Origin: Paracoccus laeviglucosivorans
GTDB lineage: Bacteria > Pseudomonadota > Alphaproteobacteria > Rhodobacterales > Rhodobacteraceae
Assembly (NCBI RefSeq): GCF_900182695.1
Contig: NZ_FXTK01000004.1
Coordinates: 274,507 to 338,506 of the forward strand
DNA length: 64,000 bases
Reading direction: 5' to 3'
A program made the position numbers and the translations under genes. Of this stretch, positions 36,771 to 45,638 are shown piece after piece. The notes below the pieces were generated by a model. That model searched no databases. It worked only from the letters and a program-made list of their open reading frames with translations, and was not told the DNA's origin. The number at the start of each line of letters is the position of its first letter. The stretch's first letter is position 1.

Positions 36771-37169
36771 ATGACAGACAGCGGATATATCAGTTTCAAG
36801 GAAATGTGCGCACGCTTCGACGTGACGCCGCGCACGCTGCGCTATTACGAGTATATCGAACTGCTCGACCCCAAAAAGGAAGGCCGCTCGCGCTTTTACG
36901 GCGCGCGCGAGATTGCGCGGATGAAGCTGATCCTGCGTGGTCGGCGCTTCGGCTTCTCTCTTGAGGAGATCCGGCAATGGCTGCTGATCTATGAAGAAAA
37001 GGGCACGCGCGAACAGTATCGTGTCTGGGTCGATCTGGCCGATCGGCAGCTGGACACGCTGACCAGGCAGCACGAAGAAATCGAAACCGCCATCACCGAG
37101 TTGCGCGCGCTGCGCGACGAAACCTCGGGGATTCTGGCGGGTATGGGGCCGGATCGCGACAAGGATTAG
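36771..37169 (+). CDS. MerR-family regulator (first paralogue)
   Basis: A 132-residue MerR protein. The HTH is at the N-terminus (SFKEMCARFDVTPRTLRYYE), followed by a wing (GRSRFYGAREIARMKLILRG) and a coiled-coil dimerisation helix. There are no metal-binding cysteines. It belongs to the LiuR-like subgroup near branched-chain and fatty acid catabolic genes in alpha/gammaproteobacteria. A second paralogue follows 98 bp later. It is divergent from the thioesterase pair, so it may regulate them. Confidence 0.85.
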   Translation: MTDSGYISFKEMCARFDVTPRTLRYYEYIELLDPKKEGRSRFYGAREIARMKLILRGRRFGFSLEEIRQWLLIYEEKGTREQYRVWVDLADRQLDTLTRQHEEIETAITELRALRDETSGILAGMGPDRDKD

Positions 37170-37204
37170 GGCGCAGCCGCCACAGGCTGACGCCACGTCG
37201 CCCC

Positions 37205-37232
37205 TTACGTTCACGTCAACTTCACATATATT
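37205..37232 (+). promoter_or_regulatory. LiuR-like operator and -10 box
   Basis: TTACGTTCACGTCAA (37205-37219) resembles the TTACGT-n-ACGT type site of LiuR-like MerR regulators (recalled, not searched). It lies directly before a good -10 box, TATATT (37227-37232). This is the arrangement used by MerR-type proteins, which bind between -35 and -10. It precedes the second merR and the acyl-CoA dehydrogenase. Confidence 0.5.
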
Positions 37233-37267
37233 CCGGACAACCATCTGGAGTTTGGGGAGGGACGGCC

Positions 37268-37657
37268 ATGAGCGATCGGTTAATGACCATCCGCGAGATG
37301 TGCGACACCTATGACGTGACGCCCCGCACCCTGCGCTTTTATGAATCGCGCGAGCTTTTGTTTCCCGAACGCCGCGGCCAACACCGGCTTTACGACCGCA
37401 AGGACCGGGCGCGGCTGACGCTGATCCTGCGCGGCAAACGCTTCGGTTTTTCGCTGGAACAGATCCGCCAGCTTCTGGAACTTTACGATCCGGCCGAGCG
37501 TAACCTGACGCAGGCCACCGCGACCATCGCCACCGCGCGCGAGCGGCTGGCCGATATGGAACGCCAGCAAGAAGAGCTTGCGGCAGCCATCACCGACCTG
37601 CGCCAGCAGATCGCCGAGGGCGAAACGATGCTGAAAACCCTGCAATCCGGCGCCTGA
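37268..37657 (+). CDS. MerR-family regulator (second paralogue)
   Basis: A 129-residue MerR protein, close paralogue of the one at 36771: both share the HTH block CDTYDVTPRTLRFYE/CARFDVTPRTLRYYE and LILRGKRFGFSLEQIRQ. A Gln/Glu-rich coiled coil forms the C-terminus. GGGAGGG precedes the ATG. It is 27 bp upstream of the acyl-CoA dehydrogenase and is likely its regulator, through the site at 37205. Confidence 0.88.
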   Translation: MSDRLMTIREMCDTYDVTPRTLRFYESRELLFPERRGQHRLYDRKDRARLTLILRGKRFGFSLEQIRQLLELYDPAERNLTQATATIATARERLADMERQQEELAAAITDLRQQIAEGETMLKTLQSGA

Positions 37658-37684
37658 TCCGGCGTGACTTCCTTCGGAGGAAAC

Positions 37685-39463
37685 ATGACGACCTATACCG
37701 CCCCCGTCCGCGACCTTCAGTTTGTCCTGCATGACCTGCTTGACATCTCGACGCTGGACCTGCCGGGCTATGGCGATCTGGACCGCGAATTCACCGAAGC
37801 CGTGCTGGACGCCGCAGGCAAGCTGGCATCCGAGGTGCTGGCCCCGCTGAATGGCGTGGGCGACCGGCAGGGTTGCCGTCTGGAAAACGGCGTGGTGCGC
37901 ACGCCCGACGGCTTCAAGGCCGCGTTCGACCAGATGCGGGACGGCGGCTGGACGGCACTTGATTGCGACCCCGAATATGGCGGCCAAGGCATGCCCTATG
38001 TCATGGGCCTGTCGGCAGGAGAGATGTTTTCCGGCTCGAACATGGCATTTGCAATGTATCCGGGCCTGACGCACGGCGCCTATTCCGCGATTCACGCCCA
38101 TGGCACCGATGCGCAAAAGGCCACGTATCTGCCACGCATGGTCAGCTGCGAATGGACCGGCACGATGAACCTGACCGAACCCCATGCGGGCACGGATCTT
38201 GGCCTTTTGCGCACCAAGGCCGAGCCGCAGGACGATGGCAGCTATCTGATCACCGGTCAAAAAATCTTCATCTCGGCCGGGGATCACGACATGGCCGATA
38301 ACGTCATCCATCTGGTGCTGGCCAAAGCGCCGGGTGGCGGAGAAGGCACGCGCGGTATCTCGCTTTTCATCGTGCCCAAGTTTCTGGTCAATGATGACGG
38401 CAGCCTTGGCGAACGCAATGCGGTGTCGGTCGGCAATCTGGAAGAAAAGATGGGCATCCACGGCAATGCCACCTGCGTGATGAACTATGACGGCGCACGC
38501 GGCTGGCTGCTGGGCGAGCTGCACAAGGGCATGCGCGCCATGTTCACCATGATGAACGAAGCCCGTATCGGCGTTGGCCTGCAGGGATACGCCGTGGCCG
38601 AGGCCGCCTATCAGAACGCCGTCGCATATGCCCGCGACCGCCTGCAAGGCCGTGCAGTGACGGGCGATGCCAATCCGGCAGGCCCCGCCGATCCGCTGAT
38701 CGTGCACCCGGACATCCGCCGCAACCTGATGGACCAGAAAAGCTTCGTCGAAGGCGCGCGGGCCTTGGCGACATGGTGCGCGCATCTGATCGACCGCAGC
38801 CATCTGGCGCAGGATGCGGATGCCGAGGCGCTGGTTTCGCTGCTCACCCCCGTGGTCAAGGGTTTCTTGACCGACAAGGGCTTCGAGACGGCCGTCCAGG
38901 CGCAGCAGGTCTTTGGCGGCCACGGCTATATCGAGGAACAGGGCATGTCCCAGTTCACCCGCGACGCCCGCATCGCCATGATCTATGAAGGCGCGAACGG
39001 GGTTCAGGCGCTGGATCTGGTGGGCCGCAAACTGGCCGCTGAGGGTGGCAAGCCGATCATGGCCTTTTTCGAGATGATCAAGGCCGAGATCAAAGCCCAT
39101 GACACCGACGAAGATCTGAAAACCTCCTTCTGCGACCCCCTGAAAACCGCATCAAAGGATCTGCAAACCGCCGCCATGTTCTTCATGGAACAGGGCATGA
39201 AAAACCCGAACGCGGCACTCTCGGGGTCCTATGACTTCATGCACTTGTTCGGCCATGTAGCGCTTGGGCTGATGTGGACCCGCATGGCAGCCGCCGCCGG
39301 CAAGGCGCTGGCCGAAGGCACGGGCGACCGCAGTTTCTATGAAGCCAAAATCGCCACGGGCCGCTATTACATGGCACGGCAGTTGCCAATGACCGGGGCG
39401 CATCTGGCACGCATCCGTTCGGGGGCCGAGCCGGTGATGGCGCTGGATGCCGGGCAGTTCTGA
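37685..39463 (+). CDS. Acyl-CoA dehydrogenase, ~590-residue type (FadE/DmdC-like)
   Basis: FAD-dependent acyl-CoA dehydrogenase, 592 residues from the ATG at 37685 (GGAGGA upstream). Signatures: [19 protein letters not shown] near 157, [12 protein letters not shown] near 193, [19 protein letters not shown] near 295 and [19 protein letters not shown] near 412 with the C-terminal extension found in the DmdC/AidB-like branch. The nearby thiolase and FadJ genes suggest fatty-acid beta-oxidation rather than DMSP use. It is probably in one transcript with merR. Confidence 0.92.
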   Translation: MTTYTAPVRDLQFVLHDLLDISTLDLPGYGDLDREFTEAVLDAAGKLASEVLAPLNGVGDRQGCRLENGVVRTPDGFKAAFDQMRDGGWTALDCDPEYGGQGMPYVMGLSAGEMFSGSNMAFAMYPGLTHGAYSAIHAHGTDAQKATYLPRMVSCEWTGTMNLTEPHAGTDLGLLRTKAEPQDDGSYLITGQKIFISAGDHDMADNVIHLVLAKAPGGGEGTRGISLFIVPKFLVNDDGSLGERNAVSVGNLEEKMGIHGNATCVMNYDGARGWLLGELHKGMRAMFTMMNEARIGVGLQGYAVAEAAYQNAVAYARDRLQGRAVTGDANPAGPADPLIVHPDIRRNLMDQKSFVEGARALATWCAHLIDRSHLAQDADAEALVSLLTPVVKGFLTDKGFETAVQAQQVFGGHGYIEEQGMSQFTRDARIAMIYEGANGVQALDLVGRKLAAEGGKPIMAFFEMIKAEIKAHDTDEDLKTSFCDPLKTASKDLQTAAMFFMEQGMKNPNAALSGSYDFMHLFGHVALGLMWTRMAAAAGKALAEGTGDRSFYEAKIATGRYYMARQLPMTGAHLARIRSGAEPVMALDAGQF

Positions 39464-39499
39464 AAGATCGAGGGATAGCGCCGGGTGGAGGGGTCGCAT

Positions 39500-39520
39500 G
39501 GGTATTTGCAGAACTGAGAA
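39500..39520 (+). repeat. Dispersed intergenic repeat, copy 2
   Basis: Matches GGGTATTTnnAGAACnGAGA (GGGTATTTGCAGAACTGAGA). Its AGAACTGAGAA end is repeated inverted at 39591-39601 (CTTCTCAGTTC), giving a perfect 10-bp inverted repeat about 70 bp apart. Confidence 0.7.
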
Positions 39521-39590
39521 ATCCCAAGGTTGCGCCCCGATCGCCCCGCTGTGCCGGCGGGAAAGGTTATTGGCCAAGCGACCGGGGCGA

Positions 39591-39601
39591 CTTCTCAGTT
39601 C
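39591..39601 (-). repeat. Half copy of the dispersed repeat
   Basis: CTTCTCAGTTC, the right half of the repeat in reverse orientation; the GGGTATTT half is missing here. Confidence 0.45.
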
Positions 39602-39672
39602 GCGGTCATCGGGTCCCCACCCTGTACCGCTCCCTCAGCCTTAGACTTAAAAGGTTAAAAAAGCCCTAACGA

Positions 39673-39694
39673 CTTCTTAGTTCTAAAAATACCC
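39673..39694 (-). repeat. Dispersed intergenic repeat, copy 3
   Basis: Reverse-orientation copy (starts CTTCTTAGTTC, ends AAATACCC), 48 bp before the glutathione transferase gene. The surrounding 278-bp gap carries no gene that I can support. Confidence 0.65.
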
Positions 39695-39741
39695 ACAGCA
39701 ACTGCTCAATTCGGCGTCACCGCAACCAGTCAGGGAACCAA

Positions 39742-40386
39742 ATGGCAGCAAAACTTCACTGTTTCGGCGAATCCGGCCATTCCTACAAGGTCGCGTTGAT
39801 GCTGGAATTGACCGGAACGCAATGGGAACCGATTTTCATCGACTTCTTCGGTGGCGCGACCCGCAGCCCAGAATACCGTGCGCAATTGAACGAAATGGGC
39901 GAGGCTCCGGTCTTCATCGACGGCGACACGACCTTGACCCAATCCGGGGTCATCCTGCTGCATCTGGTGGAACGGACCGGACAATTTGGCGATGGCGATC
40001 CGAACGAAATCCTGCGCTGGCTGTTTTGGGACAATCACAAAGGCTCGGCGCAATTCGGGATGCTGCGTTTTCTGCGCAACTTCCTGCCCGAGGACAAACG
40101 CCCGACCGAGGCGATCGCATTCCTGCAGGGCCGGGTCGATGCAGCACTGGCCACGCTGGACAAGCGGCTGCAAGACCGCAGCTGGCTGGCTGGCGATAAG
40201 CCCACCATCGCGGACCTGTCCTGCTGCGGATACCTGTTCTATCCTGAACCTTTTGGCTTCACGCCCGAAAAGCACATCCATATCGCCGCATGGCTACAGC
40301 GCATCGCCACGCTGCCCGGCTGGAAACACCCCTATGACCTGATGCCCGGCAATCCAGCGGACCGGGCCGCCAAGGAGGACGCATGA
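39742..40386 (+). CDS. Glutathione S-transferase family protein
   Basis: A 214-residue GST. The N-terminal thioredoxin fold begins AKLHCFGESGHSYKVALMLE, contains MGEAPVFIDGD (cis-Pro motif) near 51 and LTQSGVILLHL (glutathione-binding Ser) near 65. The helical C-terminal domain has WLAGDKPTIADLSCCGYL near 150. The reaction is unknown. It overlaps the thiolase start by 4 bp (40383-40386), so it is part of the beta-oxidation operon. Confidence 0.88.
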   Translation: MAAKLHCFGESGHSYKVALMLELTGTQWEPIFIDFFGGATRSPEYRAQLNEMGEAPVFIDGDTTLTQSGVILLHLVERTGQFGDGDPNEILRWLFWDNHKGSAQFGMLRFLRNFLPEDKRPTEAIAFLQGRVDAALATLDKRLQDRSWLAGDKPTIADLSCCGYLFYPEPFGFTPEKHIHIAAWLQRIATLPGWKHPYDLMPGNPADRAAKEDA

Positions 40387-41594
40387 CCGACGCCTATATC
40401 TATGACGCCGCCCGCACCCCGCGCGGCAAGGGCCGCCCCGATGGCAGCCTGCATGAGGTCACCTCGGTCGCGCTGTCGGCGCGTCTGCTGAACGCCGTCA
40501 AGGCGCGCAACGGGCTGGAAGGTCATGCGGTCGAAGATGTGATCTGGGGCAATGTCACGCAGGTCAAGGAACAGGGCGGCTGTCTTGCGCGCTCGGCCGT
40601 GCTGGAATCCGAACTGGACGAGTCGATCCCCGGCCTGGCCATCAACCGCTTCTGCGCCTCGGGCATGGAGGCGGTGAACCTTGCGGCCAATCAGGTCAAG
40701 GGCGGCGCGGGCCAGGCCTATATCGCGGGCGGGGTCGAAATGATGGGCCGCGTCGCCATGGGCAGCGACGGCGCGGCGATTGCCGTCGATCCGACGCTGA
40801 CCTTTGGGACATATTTCGTGCCGCAGGGCATCTCGGCCGACATCATCGCCACGGAGTACGGTTTTACCCGCGAAGATGCCGACAAGCTGGCCGTCGAAAG
40901 CCAGCGCCGCGCGGCACTTGCGTGGCAGGAAAACCGTTTCGCCAAATCCATCGTCCCGGTTCTGGATCAGAACGGCCTGACCATTCTGGACCGCGACGAA
41001 TACATGCGCCCCGGCACCTCGTTCGAGGATCTGGCCAAGTTGCGCGCCAGTTTCAAGGACATGGGCGAATCCATGCCCGGCTTCGACAAGGTGGCGATGC
41101 TGAAATACCCGCATCTGTCGCATATCGAACATATCCACCATGCCGGGAACAGCTCGGGCATCGTGGACGGGGCCGCCGCCGTGCTGATCGGCAACGAGGA
41201 ATTCGGCAAGGCTTACGGCCTGAAACCCCGCGCCCGCATCCGCGCCACCGCCAAGATCGGCACCGATCCCACGATCATGCTGACCGGCCCGGTGCCGGTA
41301 ACCGAGAAAATCCTGCGCGACAGCGGCATGTCCATCAGCGACATCGACCTGTTCGAGGTAAACGAGGCATTCGCCAGCGTCGTTTTGCGCTTCATGCAGG
41401 CGTTCCAGGTCGATCCGGCGCTGGTCAACGTCAACGGCGGCGCCATTGCCATGGGCCACCCGCTGGGCGCAACCGGCGCCATCATCATCGGCACGCTGCT
41501 GGACGAACTGGAACGGCAGGACAAGACCGTCGGCCTTGCCACGCTGTGCATCGCGTCCGGCATGGGCGCGGCCACCATCATCGAACGCGTCTGA
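40383..41594 (+). CDS. fadA: Acetyl-CoA C-acyltransferase (thiolase)
   Basis: Thiolase of 403 residues cleaving 3-ketoacyl-CoA. The nucleophilic Cys is in INRFCASGMEAVNLA near residue 91, the catalytic His in MGHPLGATGAI near 359 and the second Cys in TLCIASGMGAATI near 388. FadJ follows 11 bp later, which indicates the degradative FadA/FadI role rather than polyhydroxybutyrate synthesis. It is coupled to the GST gene. Confidence 0.93.
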   Translation: MTDAYIYDAARTPRGKGRPDGSLHEVTSVALSARLLNAVKARNGLEGHAVEDVIWGNVTQVKEQGGCLARSAVLESELDESIPGLAINRFCASGMEAVNLAANQVKGGAGQAYIAGGVEMMGRVAMGSDGAAIAVDPTLTFGTYFVPQGISADIIATEYGFTREDADKLAVESQRRAALAWQENRFAKSIVPVLDQNGLTILDRDEYMRPGTSFEDLAKLRASFKDMGESMPGFDKVAMLKYPHLSHIEHIHHAGNSSGIVDGAAAVLIGNEEFGKAYGLKPRARIRATAKIGTDPTIMLTGPVPVTEKILRDSGMSISDIDLFEVNEAFASVVLRFMQAFQVDPALVNVNGGAIAMGHPLGATGAIIIGTLLDELERQDKTVGLATLCIASGMGAATIIERV

Positions 41595-41605
41595 GGGAGG
41601 AAACC

Positions 41606-43789
41606 ATGACCGATTTCACCATCCAGAAAGACGCGGACGGCGTGGCCGTCATCACCTGGGATGTGCCGGGCAAGTCGATGAACGTGCTGTCGCTGGACGG
41701 CGCGGCGGACCTGAACGCGCTGATCGACGACGCGCTGGCCGATGATGCCGTCAAGGGCATCGTGCTGACCAGTGGCAAGAAGGATTTTGCCGGCGGCATG
41801 GATCTGAACGTCATCGCCGGCATGAAGCAGGGCGGCGCGCAGGCGGTCTTTGACGGGATCATGGGCCTGCATCACCTGCTGCGCAAGATCGAGCTTGCGG
41901 GCATGGACCCCAAGACGAAAAAGGGCGGCAAGCCCATCGCGACCGCTCTGCCCGGCACGGCGCTTGGCATCGGGCTGGAGCTGCCCTTGGCCACGCATCG
42001 CATCTTTGCCGCTGACAACCCCAAGGCCAAGATCGGCCTGCCCGAGATCATGGTCGGCATCTTCCCCGGCGGCGGGGGCACGACGCGGCTGGTGCGCAAA
42101 CTGGGCGCGATGGCCGCAGCCCCCTTCCTGCTGGAGGGTAAGCTCAGCGACCCGGCCCGCGCCAAATCGGCAGGGTTGATCGACGAAGTGGCCGCCGATC
42201 CGGTCGCCGCCGCCCGCGCATGGGTGCTGGCGGCAGGTGATGCCGATCTGGTCAAGCCGTGGGACGCCAAGGGCTACAAGATGCCCGGCGGCGAGCCCTA
42301 TCACCCGGCGGGCTTCATGACCTTCGTGGGTGCCTCGGCGATGGTGCATGGCAAGACGCTGGGCGTCTATCCCGCCGCCAAAGCTTTGCTAAGCGCGGTC
42401 TATGAAGGCGCGATGGTCCCCTTCGACACCGCACTGAAGATCGAGGCGCGCTGGTTCACCAACGTGCTGATGAACCCCAGCAGCACGGCGATGATCCGCA
42501 GCCTGTTCATCAACAAGGAAGCGTTGGAAAAAGGCGCGAACCGCCCCGACGCCCCCGACCAGACCGTGCGCAAGGTCGGCATCCTTGGCGCGGGCATGAT
42601 GGGTGCGGGCATCGCCTATGTCAGCGCCATGGCCGGGATTCAGGTGGTGCTGATCGACGCGGCGCAGGATTCGGCGGATCGCGGCAAGGCCCATTCCGCC
42701 GATCTGCTGGACAAAGCCATCAGCCGCAAGAAATCCACCGAGGAGAAAAAGACCGAGGTTCTTGCCCGCATCACCGCCACCACCGATTATGCCGCCCTGC
42801 AAGGCTGCGACCTGATCGTGGAAGCCGTGTTCGAAGACCCCAAGGTCAAGGCCGAGGTCACCGCCAAGGCCGAAGCCGTGATCGGCGCAGATGCGGTTTT
42901 CGCCACCAACACCTCGACCCTGCCAATCAGCGATCTGGCCAAAGCCAGCGCGCGTCCTGAACAGTTCATCGGCATTCACTTCTTCAGCCCGGTGGACAAG
43001 ATGCTGCTGGTCGAAATCATCAAGGGCCAACAGACTGGTCCGGTCGCCGTTGCCAAAGCGCTGGATTTCGTGCGCCAGATCCGCAAGACGCCCATCGTGG
43101 TGAATGACGCACGCTTCTTCTACGCCAATCGCTGCATCATCCCGTATATCAACGAAGGCATCCGCATGGTGGCCGAAGGGGTCAGCCCTACGCTGATAGA
43201 AAACGCCGCCAAGATGATGGGCATGCCGCTCGGGCCGCTGCAACTGGTCGATGAGACGTCGATTGATCTGGGCGTCAAGATCGCCAAGGCCACCAAGGCG
43301 GCAATGGGCAACGCCTATCCCGACGGCGCGGTGGATGACGTGATCTTCAAGATGGCAGATCAGGGACGTCTGGGCCGCAAGGCCAAGGCGGGCTTCTACG
43401 ATTACGACGACGCGGGCAAACGACAAGGCTTCTGGCCCGGTCTCGGCACCGATTGGCCCGTATCTGACGACCAGCCCGAACTGACCCAGATCCAGCACCG
43501 CCTGATGTTCGCCCAAAGCCTCGAAGCCGTGCGCGCTCTGCAAGACGGTGTTCTGGAAGACATCCGCGAAGGCGACGTGGGCGCCATCCTCGGCTGGGGC
43601 TTTGCACCTTGGTCGGGCGGACCCTTCGGCTGGCTCGATATGCTGGGCGCGCCCCGCGCCGTGGAAATCGCCGACGACCTGACAGAAAAATTCGGCCCCC
43701 GCTTCGTCGCGCCCGACCTGCTGCGTGACATGGCGGCGAAAGGCGACAGCTTCTATGCCCGCTTCGGCGCTGGCAAGAAAGCCGCCTGA
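41606..43789 (+). CDS. fadJ: FadJ-type multifunctional enoyl-CoA hydratase/3-hydroxyacyl-CoA dehydrogenase
   Basis: Beta-oxidation alpha subunit, 727 residues from the ATG behind GGGAGG. The crotonase domain (residues 1-190) has GTALGIGLELPLATHRI and GLPEIMVGIFPGGGGTTRL. The NAD-binding domain has GILGAGMMGAGIAYVSA near 330. The dehydrogenase domain follows (GIHFFSPVDKMLLVEII, KTPIVVNDARFFYANRCI). With FadA it forms the hydratase-dehydrogenase-thiolase complex. Confidence 0.95.
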   Translation: MTDFTIQKDADGVAVITWDVPGKSMNVLSLDGAADLNALIDDALADDAVKGIVLTSGKKDFAGGMDLNVIAGMKQGGAQAVFDGIMGLHHLLRKIELAGMDPKTKKGGKPIATALPGTALGIGLELPLATHRIFAADNPKAKIGLPEIMVGIFPGGGGTTRLVRKLGAMAAAPFLLEGKLSDPARAKSAGLIDEVAADPVAAARAWVLAAGDADLVKPWDAKGYKMPGGEPYHPAGFMTFVGASAMVHGKTLGVYPAAKALLSAVYEGAMVPFDTALKIEARWFTNVLMNPSSTAMIRSLFINKEALEKGANRPDAPDQTVRKVGILGAGMMGAGIAYVSAMAGIQVVLIDAAQDSADRGKAHSADLLDKAISRKKSTEEKKTEVLARITATTDYAALQGCDLIVEAVFEDPKVKAEVTAKAEAVIGADAVFATNTSTLPISDLAKASARPEQFIGIHFFSPVDKMLLVEIIKGQQTGPVAVAKALDFVRQIRKTPIVVNDARFFYANRCIIPYINEGIRMVAEGVSPTLIENAAKMMGMPLGPLQLVDETSIDLGVKIAKATKAAMGNAYPDGAVDDVIFKMADQGRLGRKAKAGFYDYDDAGKRQGFWPGLGTDWPVSDDQPELTQIQHRLMFAQSLEAVRALQDGVLEDIREGDVGAILGWGFAPWSGGPFGWLDMLGAPRAVEIADDLTEKFGPRFVAPDLLRDMAAKGDSFYARFGAGKKAA

Positions 43790-43806
43790 CAAACCGCAAC
43801 AACGAC

Positions 43807-43834
43807 AAGGGCAGGGGCGCAAACCCCTGCCCTT
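43807..43834 (+). terminator. Hairpin terminator after fadJ
   Basis: AAGGGCAGGGG and CCCCTGCCCTT form a perfect 11-bp stem with a 6-base loop, 18 bp after the fadJ stop. The T run is short, and dispersed repeat copy 4 follows at once. Confidence 0.75.
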
Positions 43835-43853
43835 CTCAGTTCTTCAAATACCC
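43832..43853 (-). repeat. Dispersed intergenic repeat, copy 4
   Basis: Reverse-orientation copy (CTTCTCAGTTCTTCAAATAC plus CC) that overlaps the end of the fadJ terminator and lies 21 bp from the end of the convergent kinase gene. Confidence 0.7.
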
Positions 43854-43874
43854 AAAGACCGCGCAATCAGCGCC

Positions 43875-44882
43875 TCAGATCAGCCCCTCGGCACGGAAGG
43901 CCGCAACCAGATCGCTTTCGGGCCGCGGGCCCACGTGGCCGATTACCTCGGCCGCTGCGATACAGCCCATCCGTCCGGCGACCGCCAGCGGCAGCCCGCG
44001 CGCCAGACCATAGATCAGCCCGGCCGCAAACTGATCGCCCGCACCCGTCGCATCGACCGGCACCACGCGATGCACCGGTGCCGTCACCCGTTCGCCCTTG
44101 CGGATCAGGATCGCGTCCTCGCCCGAACGCGTGCAGATCACCGTATCGCAATCGGCAGCGGCAAGGCGCAGCGCCTCCTCCAGATCCGCGACCTGATAAA
44201 GCGAGGTCCATTCATGCGAATTGCCGATCATGTAATCCATCGGACCCGCAACCAGACGCCGGAAGCCTTCGCGGTGACGATCGACGCAGAACGGGTCCGA
44301 CAGCGCGATGCCCGCCTGCCCGCCCGCCGCATGGCAGGCCTCGGCGGCACGCAGAAACGCGGCCTTGCCCTGATCCTTGTCGAACAGATAACCCTCAAGG
44401 AACAGCCAATCCGCACCGCTGAAGGTCGCCGGGTTCACATCGTCAGGCCCCAGATCGCCCGAGATCCCCAGATAGGTGTTCATCGACCGCTCGCCATCCG
44501 GCGTCACGAAGATGATCGAACGTGAGGTGGGCAGCACCTCGCCCGCGACCGGCGGATTGACAAAAACCGTGCCCGCAGCCTCGGTCTGCTCGGCATAGGA
44601 CAGCCCCAGCGCATCGGCGGCGACGCGACCGATGAAGGCGGTCTTCAGCCCCATCATCCCCAGCCCCGCCAGCGTATTCGCGACTGAGCCGCCCGGCACC
44701 AGCCGCGCCTTTTGCGCATCGGTATCCGCCGATTGCGCCGCCATCAGATATTCCGAGCGGTCGCGCTCGATCAGCTGCATGATCCCCTTTTCGATGCCCA
44801 GCCGCGACAAGGTGGCATCCGAGGTCGGCGCGATGACGTCGATGATCGCATTGCCGATCCCGATCACATAGGGGGTGGTCAT
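43875..44882 (-). CDS. PfkB-family kinase, adenosine-kinase-like
   Basis: A 335-residue ribokinase-fold protein phosphorylating a sugar or nucleoside. Motifs: GGSVANTLAGLGMMG near 65, LFLEGYLFDK near 160 and the PfkB signature DATGAGDQFAAGLIYGL with catalytic Asp near 283. It resembles the alphaproteobacterial adenosine kinase group; the substrate is not certain. Its ATG overlaps the nth stop (44879-44882). Confidence 0.85.
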   Translation of the reverse strand: MTTPYVIGIGNAIIDVIAPTSDATLSRLGIEKGIMQLIERDRSEYLMAAQSADTDAQKARLVPGGSVANTLAGLGMMGLKTAFIGRVAADALGLSYAEQTEAAGTVFVNPPVAGEVLPTSRSIIFVTPDGERSMNTYLGISGDLGPDDVNPATFSGADWLFLEGYLFDKDQGKAAFLRAAEACHAAGGQAGIALSDPFCVDRHREGFRRLVAGPMDYMIGNSHEWTSLYQVADLEEALRLAAADCDTVICTRSGEDAILIRKGERVTAPVHRVVPVDATGAGDQFAAGLIYGLARGLPLAVAGRMGCIAAAEVIGHVGPRPESDLVAAFRAEGLI

Positions 44883-45547
44883 TCGGTCTTCTCCTCAAAG
44901 GGGCAAAGGTCTTCTATGGGGCAGATCTTGCAGCGCGGCCGCTTGGCCTGGCAGACATAACGCCCGTGCAGGATCAGCCAGTGATGCGCGTTCTGCTGGA
45001 AGGTCACGGGCACATTGTCCTCGATCGCGCGCTCGACGGCTTCGACATCGCGGCCCGGCGCGATGCGGGTGCGGTTGCCGACGCGAAAGATATGGGTATC
45101 GACCGCCTGCGCCGGAAAATCGAAGACGCTGTTCAGGACGACATTGGCGGTCTTGCGACCGACGCCCGGCAGGGTCATCAGGGCGGCGCGCGACTGCGGC
45201 ACCTCGCCGCCATATTCATCGACAAGGCGCTGCGACAGCGCGATGACGTTCTTGGCCTTTTGCCGGAACAGGCCGATGGTCTTGATATGGTCGGTCAGCG
45301 CCTCAAGCCCCAGCTCCAACATCTGCTGCGGGGTCGAGACCTTGGCAAACAGCGCCTTGGTCGCCTTGTTCACGCCCACGTCAGTCGCCTGCGCCGAAAG
45401 CGCGACGGCCACCAGCAGGGTGAAGGCATTGCGGTATTCCAGCTCGGTCACCGGATGCGGCTCTGCCTCGCGGAAACGCGAAAAAATCGCGACCTGCGCG
45501 GCATAGGGCAGCGGAGCGGGAATGCGGGCGGAAACAGCACGGACCAT
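44879..45547 (-). CDS. nth: Endonuclease III
   Basis: DNA glycosylase/AP lyase for oxidised pyrimidines, 222 residues from the ATG at 45547; an upstream TTG (45583) is less likely. The HhH motif with catalytic Lys is LMTLPGVGRKTANVVLN near 122, with catalytic Asp in AVDTHIFRVGNR near 146. The C-terminal [4Fe-4S] cluster cysteines are in CQAKRPRCKICPIEDLC near 198. Together with mutM and ogt there are three base-repair genes in the window. Confidence 0.95.
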   Translation of the reverse strand: MVRAVSARIPAPLPYAAQVAIFSRFREAEPHPVTELEYRNAFTLLVAVALSAQATDVGVNKATKALFAKVSTPQQMLELGLEALTDHIKTIGLFRQKAKNVIALSQRLVDEYGGEVPQSRAALMTLPGVGRKTANVVLNSVFDFPAQAVDTHIFRVGNRTRIAPGRDVEAVERAIEDNVPVTFQQNAHHWLILHGRYVCQAKRPRCKICPIEDLCPFEEKTE

Positions 45548-45638
45548 GCGCCACCAGATGCCCTGCCCCGCAGACCAGTGCAAGGCGCGACTGGGATTTT
45601 CCGCCGCTTTGATCTAGCCTGTGGGCAAAGGGGGCCAC

